From an uncultured Pelagibacteraceae bacterium (lineage in GTDB: Bacteria; Pseudomonadota; Alphaproteobacteria; Pelagibacterales; Pelagibacteraceae): a stretch of DNA of 32,282 nucleotides. Each line of letters begins with the position of its first letter. Positions within the stretch are counted from its first letter, which is position 1. The DNA lies in contig CACDTF010000012.1 of assembly GCA_902555665.1 (NCBI GenBank), positions 1 through 32,282 on the forward strand, given 5' to 3'. The notes below the pieces were generated by a model that saw only the letters and a list, made by a program, of their open reading frames with translations, was not told the DNA's origin and did not search any database. Made by a program: the position numbers and the translations under genes. Shown in pieces: positions 1-7,850 of the stretch.

Positions 1-1
1 A

Positions 2-298
2 GCCGAGAATTTGAGAAAGTATGGAGGATTTGTACCAGGAATCAGACCAGGTGAAAGTACTGCGTTATATATTGAAAATATTTCAACAAAATTAACTACT
101 ATTGGTGCTCTATATTTAACTCTAGTTTGTTTGATGCCGGAATTTTTAATTGCTAACTATCCAATACCTTTTTATTTAGGTGGCGCATCTATATTAATTG
201 TTGTTGTAGTAGCTATTGACACTGTAACACAAATACAAACAAGATTAATGAGTTCACAATACGAACAACTGATTAAAAAAACAAAATTTGGTAAGTAA
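2..298 (+). CDS. secY: Protein translocase subunit SecY, C-terminal end (5' end outside window)
   Basis: This is the last 98 codons of SecY, the channel subunit of the SecYEG translocase in the inner membrane; the start lies before the window. The frame is open from base 2 and begins with the conserved cytoplasmic loop ending in GGFVPGIRPG, which leads into the final pair of transmembrane segments (about LTTIGALYLTLVCLMP and LGGASILIVVVVAI) and a short basic cytoplasmic tail. Its TAA stop at 296-298 abuts the adk GTG start with no gap, so the two are almost certainly cotranscribed and translationally coupled. secY followed by adk and rpsM is the usual end of the ribosomal-protein operon in Alphaproteobacteria. 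The ATG-less stretch before base 11 is also coding, so this should be read as a partial gene and not as a short ORF. Confidence 0.93.
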   Translation, partial: AENLRKYGGFVPGIRPGESTALYIENISTKLTTIGALYLTLVCLMPEFLIANYPIPFYLGGASILIVVVVAIDTVTQIQTRLMSSQYEQLIKKTKFGK

Positions 299-862
299 GT
301 GAATATAATTTTATTTGGACCTCCTGGTGCTGGAAAAGGTACTCAGTCTAAATATCTTGTAAACAAATTAAATGCTTTTCAAATTTCAACAGGTGATCTT
401 TTAAGAGAAGAAATCAAAATAAATTCAGACATTGGTAAAGCTATAACTAATGATATGAAGAATGGGAAATTTATAAGTGATGATATTGTTAATAAACTTA
501 TAGAAAATTTAATATCTGATCCTCAAAAAAAAAATAAATTAATCTTTGATGGATATCCTCGATCATTAAGTCAGGCTAAAAATTTAGAAGTGTTGTTAAA
601 AAATTCAAATCAGACTATAGATTTAATTTTATTTCTAAACGTAGATAAAGAAACAATTCTCAAAAGGCTTGAGAAGAGAAAAATTATAGAAAATAGGTCT
701 GATGATGATACTCATACGATAGTTTCAAGGTATGAGAAATACATGGAAACAACCCAACCAGTTCTAAATTTCTATTCTGAGAATCCAAATTTTAAAGAGA
801 TTGATGGAAGATTAGAAATCGGAGAAATAACAAGGAAAATAGACACTTTTATCAATGTATAA
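299..862 (+). CDS. adk: Adenylate kinase (short-LID form)
   Basis: Adenylate kinase catalyses ATP + AMP to 2 ADP in the cytoplasm. The 187-residue product has the P-loop GPPGAGKGTQ at residues 7-16, the AMP-binding TGDLLREE region near residue 32, and the DGYPRS motif near residues 84-89. The LID region is the short form: after KRLEKRKIIENRSDDD the chain goes straight on to the helix containing YMETTQPVLNFY, with no four-cysteine zinc insertion, which fits the family length of about 185-195 residues. The start is GTG at 299, directly after the secY stop, and puts the P-loop at the expected distance from the N-terminus. A ten-A homopolymer at 525-534 (Pro-Gln-Lys-Lys-Asn) is a possible slippage or sequencing-error site, but the frame is intact as given. 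Confidence 0.95.
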   Translation: MNIILFGPPGAGKGTQSKYLVNKLNAFQISTGDLLREEIKINSDIGKAITNDMKNGKFISDDIVNKLIENLISDPQKKNKLIFDGYPRSLSQAKNLEVLLKNSNQTIDLILFLNVDKETILKRLEKRKIIENRSDDDTHTIVSRYEKYMETTQPVLNFYSENPNFKEIDGRLEIGEITRKIDTFINV

Positions 863-866
863 GACG

Positions 867-894
867 TTGACTTTGATTAATCTTCTTATATAAA
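867..894 (+). promoter_or_regulatory. Candidate sigma70-type promoter for rpsM-rpsK-rpoA-rplQ
   Basis: In the 55-base gap between adk and rpsM, TTGACT at 867-872 and TATAAA at 889-894 are separated by 16 bases, close to the housekeeping consensus. Transcription would start near 901, giving a leader of about 17 bases with no clear Shine-Dalgarno sequence before the ATG at 918. This is the largest gap in the operon segment, so an internal promoter is plausible. The background is very AT-rich, so -10-like matches are common; the -35 match is the stronger evidence. Confidence 0.45.
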
Positions 895-917
895 AGGCAC
901 AATTTATCACAAAAATT

Positions 918-1301
918 ATGGCTCGTATCGCAGGTATAAACATTCCACAGAATAAACTTGTTCATATAGGTTTAACTTATATTTATGGAATTGGTGATAA
1001 ATTCTCACAGCAAATTTGTTCATCTTTAGAAATTCCAAGAGCCAAAAGAGTAAATGAATTGACTGATGAGGAGATTTTAAAAATTAGAGAGTACATCGAT
1101 CAAAACTTTAAAGTAGAAGGTGATTTGAGAAGAGATTACTCATTAAGTATAAAAAGATTAATTGATCTAGCTTGTTACAGAGGAACAAGACATAGAAAAA
1201 AATTACCTGTTAGAGGTCAAAGAACTAGATGTAATGCAAGGACAAGAAAAGGAAAAGCAATCGCTATTGCTGGAAAAAAATTAACACCAACTAAAAAATA
1301 G
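918..1301 (+). CDS. rpsM: 30S ribosomal protein S13 (uS13)
   Basis: This encodes uS13, a head protein of the small ribosomal subunit that contacts 5S-side bridges and the P-site tRNA. The 127-residue product starts with [20 protein letters not shown] and has the helix-two-turn-helix region [14 protein letters not shown]. Its basic C-terminal tail includes [19 protein letters not shown] and NARTRKGK. The length is slightly above the usual 118-124 because of a few extra C-terminal residues. The ATG at 918 follows a candidate promoter, and rpsK begins 2 bases after the stop. Identification is unambiguous from the conserved GTRHR...LPVRGQRT block. Confidence 0.97.
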   Translation: MARIAGINIPQNKLVHIGLTYIYGIGDKFSQQICSSLEIPRAKRVNELTDEEILKIREYIDQNFKVEGDLRRDYSLSIKRLIDLACYRGTRHRKKLPVRGQRTRCNARTRKGKAIAIAGKKLTPTKK

Positions 1302-1303
1302 TT

Positions 1304-1753
1304 ATGGCTAAGACTGATAAGGTTGAGAATAAAGATCAGAAAGTAGAAAAGTCTACTAAGAAAAGTGTAAAAAGTTCTTATTCAAAAAAAAAGAAAGTTA
1401 AAAAAAATATTTTAAATGGAATTGCTTATGTGCAATCAACATTTAATAATACCATCATCTCTATTGCTGATACAAATGGGAATGTAATTTCATGGGCATC
1501 TGCTGGACAGAAAGGATTTAAGGGATCAAGAAAATCAACTCCTTACGCTGCTCAGATAGCAGCTGACGCTGCAGCTTCGAAAGCTCTAGAGTACGGAATG
1601 AAAACTTTGTCTGTTGAAGTCAAAGGACCTGGATCAGGAAGAGAAACAGCTTTAAGAGCATTGCAAGCTAGAGGATTTAAGATTTTGTCAATCAAAGACA
1701 CTACGCCTATGCCTCATAATGGAACTAGACCACCAAAGAAAAGGAGAGTTTAA
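1304..1753 (+). CDS. rpsK: 30S ribosomal protein S11 (uS11) with lysine-rich N-terminal extension
   Basis: This encodes uS11, a platform protein of the small subunit near the E site and the 3' end of 16S rRNA. The conserved body runs from about [17 protein letters not shown] (residue 38 on) through [34 protein letters not shown] and the C-terminal [18 protein letters not shown]. At 149 residues it is about 20 longer than typical alphaproteobacterial S11. The extra part is a lysine/serine-rich, probably disordered N-terminus (residues 1-36, with a KKKKVKK run). The ATG at 1304 is the first start after rpsM; later in-frame starts would cut into the fold, so I keep the extension. The TAA overlaps the rpoA ATG by one base (TAATG). 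Confidence 0.96.
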   Translation: MAKTDKVENKDQKVEKSTKKSVKSSYSKKKKVKKNILNGIAYVQSTFNNTIISIADTNGNVISWASAGQKGFKGSRKSTPYAAQIAADAAASKALEYGMKTLSVEVKGPGSGRETALRALQARGFKILSIKDTTPMPHNGTRPPKKRRV

Positions 1754-2781
1754 TGGAAGTCGAAAATGTTAATGTAAAAAATTGGAAGTCATTAATTAAA
1801 CCATCTAAATTAGATGTTCAAATAAGTGATGACTTAACTCACGCAAAAATTGTAGCTGAGCCTTTAGAAAAAGGTTATGGATTAACTTTAGGAAATTCTT
1901 TAAGAAGAATTTTATTATCATCCATAAGAGGAGCTGCTGTAACATCAATTCAAATTGATGGAGTATTGCACGAATTCACTTCAATAAAAGGTGTTAGAGA
2001 AGATGTGACCGATATAGTTTTAAACGTAAAATCTTTAGCATTGAAAAGTAATTCTGAGGGTACAAAAAAATTAATTTTAGACGCAAAAGGACCTGGAGAA
2101 ATTAAAGCTTCTGATATAGCTCCAGTTGCAGATGTTGAGATTTTAAATCCTGATTTAGTTATTTGTAATTTAGATGAAAAAACTACTTTTCATATGGAGA
2201 TGAATGTTAATACAGGTAAAGGATATGTTCCTGCTGAATTAAATAAACCTGAAGAACCGCCATTAGGCCTTATCGCTATTGACTCACTTTATAGTCCAGT
2301 TAAAAAAGTTTCATATTCAGTAAGTACCGCCAGAGAAGGTAAAGCTTTAGATTATGATAAATTAATAATGGAAGTTGAAACTAACGGATCAATTTCTGCT
2401 GAAGATGCTGTAGCTTATTCAGCTAGAATTTTCCAAGATCAACTTAAAATGTTTGTAAATTTTGATGAGCCAGTTGAAGCTCCAGTAAAAGAAGTTTCTA
2501 CTGAGCCTGAATTTAACAAAAACTTACTAAGAAAAGTTGATGAGTTAGAGTTATCAGTTAGATCAATGAACTGCTTAAAAAATGATAATATTATTTACAT
2601 CGGTGACCTAGTTCAAAAATCCGAAGGAGAAATGTTGAGAACACCTAATTTTGGAAGAAAATCATTAAATGAAATTAAAGAAGTTTTAACAGGTATGTCT
2701 CTATATTTAGGAATGGAAATACCTAACTGGCCACCAGACAACATTGCAGAAATGTCTAAGAAATTGGAGGAAGCGATTTAA
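1753..2781 (+). CDS. rpoA: DNA-directed RNA polymerase subunit alpha
   Basis: This is the alpha subunit, whose dimer seeds RNA polymerase assembly; its C-terminal domain contacts UP elements and activators. The product has 342 residues, the normal length. The N-terminal domain shows [22 protein letters not shown] (about residues 37-58), [14 protein letters not shown] and KGYVPAE. A flexible linker around residues 235-258 is followed by the C-terminal domain with [16 protein letters not shown] and a helix-hairpin-helix ending [17 protein letters not shown]. The start overlaps the rpsK stop by one base and the stop overlaps the rplQ ATG by one base, so translation of the three genes is probably coupled. 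The order rpsK-rpoA-rplQ is conserved across bacteria. Confidence 0.98.
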   Translation: MEVENVNVKNWKSLIKPSKLDVQISDDLTHAKIVAEPLEKGYGLTLGNSLRRILLSSIRGAAVTSIQIDGVLHEFTSIKGVREDVTDIVLNVKSLALKSNSEGTKKLILDAKGPGEIKASDIAPVADVEILNPDLVICNLDEKTTFHMEMNVNTGKGYVPAELNKPEEPPLGLIAIDSLYSPVKKVSYSVSTAREGKALDYDKLIMEVETNGSISAEDAVAYSARIFQDQLKMFVNFDEPVEAPVKEVSTEPEFNKNLLRKVDELELSVRSMNCLKNDNIIYIGDLVQKSEGEMLRTPNFGRKSLNEIKEVLTGMSLYLGMEIPNWPPDNIAEMSKKLEEAI

Positions 2782-3224
2782 TGAGACATGGTTTGGCAAA
2801 TAAGAAGTTAAATAGAACGTCAGAGCACAGAAAAGCTTTACTTAAGAACATGCTTAATTCTTTGATTAAGTATGAACAGATAAAAACTACTTTACCAAAA
2901 GCAAAATTTTTAAAACCTCAAGCGGATAAAATAATAACATTAGGAAAAAAAGAAACTTTACAGACAACCAAAATGTTGGTTTCTAAACTACAAGATATTA
3001 AATCAGCTAATAAAGTTAAAAAAACACTTTCTAAAAGATATCAGAATAGAAAAGGTGGTTACACAAGAATAATTAAAGCTGGATTTAGATATGGAGATAA
3101 TGCTCCAATGGCAATAATTGAATTTGTTGATAGAGACGTTGAAGCTAAAAGAGTTGATAAACCAAAAAAAGACACAACTAAAGTTTCTCCTAAAATGGAA
3201 GAGAAAAAACAAGCTACAGCATAA
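2781..3224 (+). CDS. rplQ: 50S ribosomal protein L17 (bL17)
   Basis: This encodes bL17, a large-subunit protein near the polypeptide exit tunnel. The N-terminus [20 protein letters not shown] is diagnostic, and the C-terminal part of the fold has [28 protein letters not shown]. The fold ends near residue 118 and is followed by a charged tail of about 28 residues, rich in lysine and glutamate. Such tails are variable in this family; total length is 147 against roughly 120-140. It is the last gene of the ribosomal segment; the pseudouridine synthase gene begins 11 bases after the stop with no visible terminator between them, so read-through is likely. Confidence 0.97.
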   Translation: MRHGLANKKLNRTSEHRKALLKNMLNSLIKYEQIKTTLPKAKFLKPQADKIITLGKKETLQTTKMLVSKLQDIKSANKVKKTLSKRYQNRKGGYTRIIKAGFRYGDNAPMAIIEFVDRDVEAKRVDKPKKDTTKVSPKMEEKKQATA

Positions 3225-3234
3225 ACCTTAAATA

Positions 3235-4152
3235 ATGAAAAAATCTTACATCGTTGATTCAACGTGTAATGATATGCGTTTGGATAGATGGTTAAGATTA
3301 AAAATTGGAAAAATTCCACAAGCACTTGTGGAGAAATACTTAAGAACAGGTAAAATAAAACTCAATAAAAAGAAAGTTAAAAGCTCTTTCAAAGTAAAAA
3401 CGAAAGATGAAATAAATATATTTAACATTGAATTTAAAGAAACAATTCAACAAAAAAAAATTAAGTTTTTACCATCAAAAGAAATTATAAAATCAAATGA
3501 AGATCAAATTATTGACAACAATGAAAATTTTGTTGTTTTAAACAAAGCATCAGGCATATCAGTACAAGGTGGAACTAAATCAAAAAAAAATCTAGTTGAT
3601 ATTTTTGCAAAAAGTGAAATTTTTGAAGGAACAAAACCATATTCTGTTCATAGATTAGATAAAGACACTTCCGGAGTTTTTATAATGGCCAAAAACAGAG
3701 AGACTGCTCAATTACTTACATCTTTATTTAGAGTAAGAAAAGTACACAAAACATATTTAGCTATCTGCCAAGGCGAAATTAATAAAAAATCAGGTGTATG
3801 GGATGATGATTTAATTAGGTATGACGGCGATAAAAAAATAATTGAAAAAGCAAAAACAATTTTTACAGTTATTGATAAAAATTCTGAAGCAAGTTTATTA
3901 GAATTAAAACCTATTACTGGACGAAAACATCAGTTAAGAAAACAATTATATACAATTGGAAACCCTATATTTGGAGATACAAAATATAAATTATCAAATT
4001 CTAATAAAGGTATTAATAAAAATTTAATGTTACATTCATACCAAATTAAATTTAAAATTAATGACATTAAACATACTTATTCAGCATTGTTACCTGATTA
4101 TTTTAAAAAACTTTTAAAATCTAAAAGACTTAGATTTTCAAATTTGAAATAA
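3235..4152 (+). CDS. rluC: RluA-family 23S rRNA pseudouridine synthase, RluC-like
   Basis: This cytoplasmic enzyme isomerises specific uridines of 23S rRNA to pseudouridine. The 305-residue protein has an N-terminal S4 RNA-binding domain (about residues 15-63, [11 protein letters not shown] to DEINIF) followed by the synthase domain. The catalytic loop HRLDKDTSG is at residues 139-147, with Asp142 as the expected nucleophile. Later motifs are [17 protein letters not shown] and [14 protein letters not shown] (the RxHQxR-type block), then NPIFGDTKY. The S4 domain plus a standalone catalytic domain fits RluC or RluD. I prefer RluC because an rluC-type gene is commonly found near the ribosomal operon in Alphaproteobacteria, but motifs alone do not settle the target site. 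The 3' end overlaps the convergent lipB gene by 23 bases. Confidence 0.88.
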   Translation: MKKSYIVDSTCNDMRLDRWLRLKIGKIPQALVEKYLRTGKIKLNKKKVKSSFKVKTKDEINIFNIEFKETIQQKKIKFLPSKEIIKSNEDQIIDNNENFVVLNKASGISVQGGTKSKKNLVDIFAKSEIFEGTKPYSVHRLDKDTSGVFIMAKNRETAQLLTSLFRVRKVHKTYLAICQGEINKKSGVWDDDLIRYDGDKKIIEKAKTIFTVIDKNSEASLLELKPITGRKHQLRKQLYTIGNPIFGDTKYKLSNSNKGINKNLMLHSYQIKFKINDIKHTYSALLPDYFKKLLKSKRLRFSNLK

Positions 4153-4747
4153 AATTTTTAATTAATATATCATTTAGATTTGAGTAATCCTGATTTGAAA
4201 TATTTTTTAAATTAGTTACTCCTTTATCTGAAACACCACATGGTATAATTTTTTTATAATTTTCTAGATCATTATTTATATTGATTGCAAAACCATGATA
4301 TGCAATCCATTTGCTAACTCTGATACCTATTGCAGCAATTTTTTTAACTTCATTATTATATTTATGCCATATACCAATATTATCTTTATCTGTAAAAGTT
4401 TCTATTTTATAAAATTTTAAAGTTTGAATTATTGTTTTTTCAATAGTTGTTATAAATTTTCTGATATCTTTTTTTTTCCTTAAATCTAAAACAAAATAAC
4501 AAATTAATTGACCTGGTCCATGGTAAGTAATTTTACCACCTCTATTCGTTTCTAATATTTTAATGGATTTATCAATAATTTCATTCTCTTTATAAGAAGT
4601 TCCTGCTGTAAAAACTTCATTATGCTCTAAAGTCCAAATTAATTCTTGCGCATTATTTTCATATAAATCCTTTAATCTTGACTCCAGTATATTAATAGCA
4701 TCAAAATAATTTACTGGTTTTATTGACTTTTTGATCTCTATGTTCAT
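4130..4747 (-). CDS. lipB: Octanoyl-[acyl-carrier-protein]:protein N-octanoyltransferase LipB
   Basis: LipB moves octanoyl groups from acyl-carrier protein to lipoyl domains of 2-oxoacid dehydrogenases and the glycine cleavage H protein, the first step of lipoate synthesis. The 205-residue product shows the signature [16 protein letters not shown] at about residues 69-84, the lysine motif KIAAIGIRV (Lys136) and the thioester cysteine in IIPCGV (Cys170). Both are at positions expected for the Cys/Lys dyad of the family. The ATG at 4747 gives a normal N-terminus, and a well-spaced promoter candidate lies just upstream. The last 23 bases overlap the end of the convergent pseudouridine synthase gene. 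The neighbours do not form a lipoate operon; lipA is not in the window. Confidence 0.95.
   Translation of the reverse strand: MNIEIKKSIKPVNYFDAINILESRLKDLYENNAQELIWTLEHNEVFTAGTSYKENEIIDKSIKILETNRGGKITYHGPGQLICYFVLDLRKKKDIRKFITTIEKTIIQTLKFYKIETFTDKDNIGIWHKYNNEVKKIAAIGIRVSKWIAYHGFAININNDLENYKKIIPCGVSDKGVTNLKNISNQDYSNLNDILIKNFISNLKI
4136..4149. terminator. Perfect 14-base palindrome in the rluC/lipB convergent overlap; possible weak bidirectional terminator
   Basis: TTTCAAATTTGAAA is its own reverse complement and lies inside the 23 bases where the two convergent genes overlap. As RNA from either strand it could form a 5-base-pair stem with an AATT loop. On the plus strand it is followed shortly by AAAATTTTT. 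The stem is weak (one G-C pair per arm), so termination activity is doubtful. It may simply reflect codons for Phe-Lys/Phe-Ser in AT-rich DNA. Confidence 0.22.
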
Positions 4748-4758
4748 TTATAATTTGT

Positions 4759-4787
4759 ATTATCTTTATTATGTATTAATAGTGCAA
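4759..4787 (-). promoter_or_regulatory. Candidate promoter for lipB
   Basis: Reading the minus strand, TTGCAC (4787-4782) and GATAAT (4764-4759) are separated by exactly 17 bases. This gives a -35 with 4 of 6 matches and a -10 with 5 of 6 to the consensus. Transcription would start about 5 bases before the lipB ATG at 4747, so the message would be nearly leaderless. The 61-base gap is shared with the divergent mgtE gene, for which I see no equally good promoter. Confidence 0.38.
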
Positions 4788-4808
4788 ATCTAAATTATAG
4801 GTAGATTT

Positions 4809-6182
4809 ATGTCTTTAACTAAAAAAACTAAAGATAAAAAAGTAAATTTTGAATTTAATAAAGAATATATAAGAGTTGTTACTAGCAAAATAGCTAACAA
4901 TGACGCCCAATTTATTACTAATTCATTTAATGAAATGCATCCTGCTGATGCTGCAGATATTATTGAGCACCTTAGTGAAGGGGATAGAGAAAGTTTAATT
5001 AAATTAAATAATTTTAATATTGATCCAGAAGTTTTTGTTGAATTAAATGAGTCTATTCAATCGGAAATTATTACTTATTTATCTTCAGAGTCTATAGTGA
5101 GTATTTTAAAAGGTCTCGAGTCAGATGATGCTATATCTATATTAGAAAATGTTCCTGAAGAAGACAAGAATGCAATTCTTAGTTCTTTACCCCCAAAAGA
5201 TAGATTTGCTTTATTAGAAAGTTTAAGCTATCCAGAAGATACCGCTGCTAGACTTATGCAGCGTGAATTTACAGCTATACCAAGTAATTGGTCTGTAGGT
5301 CAAACAATTGACTATTTAAGAGAAAACAAAGATTTACCAGAAGAGTTTTTAGAAATTTTTATTGTCAATGAGGATTTTAAACCAATAGGTACTGTTCCTT
5401 CATCTAGAGTTTTGACAACACCTCGAGACACTAAAATGGCAACAATTATGTCAGAATCTCAATTATTAATTCCTGTTGAAATGGATAAAGAGGAAGTTGC
5501 TAACTTATTTGAAAATTACAATTTGAATTCAGCCGCTGTTGTAGACAAAAACAATAAATTAGTTGGTATGATTATGAACGATGACGTTTTAACAGTCTTG
5601 AAAGAGGAAGCTGAGGAAGATGCTTTAAGATTAGCAGGGGTTGGTGATGAAGAAATTACTGATGGAGTTGTAAAAAAAACAAAGAGAAGATTCAATTGGC
5701 TTTTACTTAATTTATTTACTGCCTTTTTAGCAACATGGTGTATTAGTTTATTTGGAGCAACCATTGAACAAATGGTGGTATTAGCTTTCTTAATGCCGAT
5801 AGTAGCTTCGATGGGTGGAAATGCTGGAATGCAAACACTTGCAGTTACAGTAAGAACTATAGCTACAAATGATTTAACTCAAAATAATTTTTCATCAAAT
5901 GTATTTAAAGAATTTTCTATTGGTATTTTAAATGGAATTATATTTGCAGCAATAAGTGCTTTTATTGTACAGATATGGTTTGAAGATAGTATCCTTTCTC
6001 TGATAATAGCAATATCAATGGTACTAACAATGATCATAGCCGGATTGTTTGGCATATTAGTTCCTTTTACCCTAAAAAAAATGAATATTGATCCAGCGAT
6101 TGCCTCAAGTGTTTTTGTGACAACAATTACAGATGTAATTGGTTTTGTTTCTTTTTTAGGCGTAGGAGCATATTTTTTATAA
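4809..6182 (+). CDS. mgtE: Magnesium transporter MgtE
   Basis: MgtE is a homodimeric, Mg2+-gated Mg2+ channel of the inner membrane. The 457-residue protein has all three family parts. The cytoplasmic N domain (about residues 20-135) includes MHPADAADIIEHL and VPEEDKNAILSSLPPKDR. A CBS-domain pair follows (about 140-265; note LMQREFTAIPSNWSVGQTIDYL and VVDKNNKLVGMIMNDDVL). Five transmembrane segments run from about residue 290 to the end. The pore signature PIVASMGGNAGMQTLAV is present and complete. The N domain and CBS pair are acidic, as expected for Mg2+ sensing. It is transcribed divergently from lipB and its stop lies 2 bases from the end of convergent panC. Confidence 0.96.
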   Translation: MSLTKKTKDKKVNFEFNKEYIRVVTSKIANNDAQFITNSFNEMHPADAADIIEHLSEGDRESLIKLNNFNIDPEVFVELNESIQSEIITYLSSESIVSILKGLESDDAISILENVPEEDKNAILSSLPPKDRFALLESLSYPEDTAARLMQREFTAIPSNWSVGQTIDYLRENKDLPEEFLEIFIVNEDFKPIGTVPSSRVLTTPRDTKMATIMSESQLLIPVEMDKEEVANLFENYNLNSAAVVDKNNKLVGMIMNDDVLTVLKEEAEEDALRLAGVGDEEITDGVVKKTKRRFNWLLLNLFTAFLATWCISLFGATIEQMVVLAFLMPIVASMGGNAGMQTLAVTVRTIATNDLTQNNFSSNVFKEFSIGILNGIIFAAISAFIVQIWFEDSILSLIIAISMVLTMIIAGLFGILVPFTLKKMNIDPAIASSVFVTTITDVIGFVSFLGVGAYFL

Positions 6183-6184
6183 AA

Positions 6185-7000
6185 TTATAGGTTATCAATC
6201 AATCTTACTTTGTTTATATGATAAGCAATAAATAATCTTGAATTCTTATTTGATCTTGAAATTTTTAAATTATTTATATTTCTTAGTTCTAAATAATCAA
6301 TTTTAATTTTATAATTATTTTTTAATTCTTTTTTTTGAAGATTTAAAAAGCCTCTAATATTTTTCTTATTTTTAATATTTTTTTTAATATCTACTAGTTT
6401 TTTAAAAATTTTTGCTACTATGACTAAATTATTCTTTTTTAAAAGAAAGTTTCTTGATGAAAGTGCTACTTTATTCTTATCTCGAACTGTTTTGCAAGGA
6501 ATAACTTTAGTTCTATATTTTTTTGCCAATTCTTTTTTTACTAAATATAGCTGTTGAAAATCTTTTTCTCCCATAAATATCTTTTTAGGTTTTACAATTT
6601 TAGTTAATTTATTCATTACATCTAATACACCTTCAAAATGACCTTTTCTAAATTTAGCACACAAAATTTTATCTTTTCTTTGCAATGTAATTTTTGATTT
6701 TTTTTTATCTTCGTATATGTCTTTAAATTTAGGAAGATAAACAAAATCAACTTTTTTGCTTTTTTTAAGAATTTTTAAGTCTTTCTTGATATTTCGTGGA
6801 TAGTCTTTTAAATCTTTTTTGTTGTTAAATTGTTTTGGATTAACAAAAATACTTACAATTGTTTTTTTACAAAGTTTATTTGATTTATTTATTAGTGATA
6901 AGTGACCTTTATGTATTCCACCCATAGTAGGAACAAAGCCTAGGTCATTAAATGGCCTTAATGATTCAAATAATGACGTATTGTTTAATATAATTTTCAT
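6185..7000 (-). CDS. panC: Pantothenate synthetase (pantoate--beta-alanine ligase)
   Basis: PanC joins pantoate and beta-alanine with ATP to make pantothenate, the coenzyme A precursor. The 271-residue product begins MKIILNNTS and shows the nucleotide-binding HxGH motif in VPTMGGIHKGH (His30, His33), FVNPKQF, GEKDFQQL (normally GEKDYQQL) and the KMSKS-like LSSRN. An in-frame upstream start at 7030 would add 10 hydrophobic residues and leave only 4 bases before the divergent galU start. The ATG at 7000 matches the family N-terminus, so I chose it. The protein is very lysine-rich, and the C-terminal domain is recognisable mainly by position. No panB or panD is nearby, so the pathway is not operon-encoded here. 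Confidence 0.94.
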   Translation of the reverse strand: MKIILNNTSLFESLRPFNDLGFVPTMGGIHKGHLSLINKSNKLCKKTIVSIFVNPKQFNNKKDLKDYPRNIKKDLKILKKSKKVDFVYLPKFKDIYEDKKKSKITLQRKDKILCAKFRKGHFEGVLDVMNKLTKIVKPKKIFMGEKDFQQLYLVKKELAKKYRTKVIPCKTVRDKNKVALSSRNFLLKKNNLVIVAKIFKKLVDIKKNIKNKKNIRGFLNLQKKELKNNYKIKIDYLELRNINNLKISRSNKNSRLFIAYHINKVRLIDNL

Positions 7001-7034
7001 TTGTATAAAAATATTTAATAAGTAAAACATTTAA

Positions 7035-7850
7035 ATGATTAAACAAGCAATTATTCCTTTGGCTGGACTTGGAACTCGGTTACTACCTTTAACAAGTGTT
7101 TTTGCTAAAGAACTTCTACCCATTAATGGAAGACCTGGAATTGAATATATTATTGATGAATGTATTGAGGCAGGTATTAAAGAAATTATATTTATTATCT
7201 CCACTAAAAAATTAATGATTAAAAAATATTTTTATAGTGATCAGTTTTATAAAAATATTATAATAAAAAAAAAAGACCCTAGAATAATTAATGAATATAA
7301 AAAAATACTTAAATATAAGAGTAAAATTAAATTTGTTTTTCAAAATATTCCAAAGGGCACAGGCGATGCTGTCCTTAAGACGCAAAAATATATTAAAAAT
7401 AAATACTTTTTAATGTTGTTACCAGATGATTTAATAATTAAAAAAAATTGTTCTAAGTCAATGATCATGGTTCATAAAAAATATCAGGCTTCAGTTATGG
7501 CATCTATGAAAGTAAAAAAAAGCAATGTCTCAAGATGGGGAGTATATAAAATTAATAAAAAATTAAATAAAAGAAATTATGTTATAGATGGTGTAGTTGA
7601 AAAACCACCAGTAAAAAAAGCACCATCTAACAATGCTGTTATTGGAAGATATATATTACCGCGTACAATATTTAAAAAAATAAAATCTCTTAAACCTGGT
7701 AAAGGTAAAGAGATACATATTACTGATGCAATACAGCTATTAATTAATGATAAAGAAAAATTCATAGCTCATAATTTTGAAGGAAAGTATCTTGATTGTG
7801 GAACAATGAGTGGCTATATCAACTCCTCGAAAGAAATAGGAAAAATATGA
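7035..7850 (+). CDS. galU: UTP--glucose-1-phosphate uridylyltransferase
   Basis: This enzyme forms UDP-glucose from UTP and glucose 1-phosphate. The 271-residue protein begins with the nucleotidyltransferase signature IPLAGLGTRLLPLTS (residues 6-20) and KELLPI, where GalU normally has KEMLPI. It also has the PDDLI metal-binding segment (residues 131-135), GVVEKP near residue 190, and GKGKEIHITDAIQLL. In the loop after the second strand it reads PKGTGDAVL where characterised GalU proteins usually have GLGHAV, so the substrate-binding loop differs. The downstream UDP-glucose dehydrogenase gene overlaps by 4 bases (ATGA), which supports UDP-glucose as product. A ten-A run at 7265-7274 lies in the gene. 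The alternative, a related sugar nucleotidyltransferase, is less likely given this context. Confidence 0.88.
   Translation: MIKQAIIPLAGLGTRLLPLTSVFAKELLPINGRPGIEYIIDECIEAGIKEIIFIISTKKLMIKKYFYSDQFYKNIIIKKKDPRIINEYKKILKYKSKIKFVFQNIPKGTGDAVLKTQKYIKNKYFLMLLPDDLIIKKNCSKSMIMVHKKYQASVMASMKVKKSNVSRWGVYKINKKLNKRNYVIDGVVEKPPVKKAPSNNAVIGRYILPRTIFKKIKSLKPGKGKEIHITDAIQLLINDKEKFIAHNFEGKYLDCGTMSGYINSSKEIGKI

Noticed and set aside
7001..7030. Upstream in-frame start for panC at 7030
   Set aside because: It adds ten hydrophobic residues not typical of PanC and leaves only 4 bases to the divergent galU start; MKIILNNTS at 7000 fits the family.
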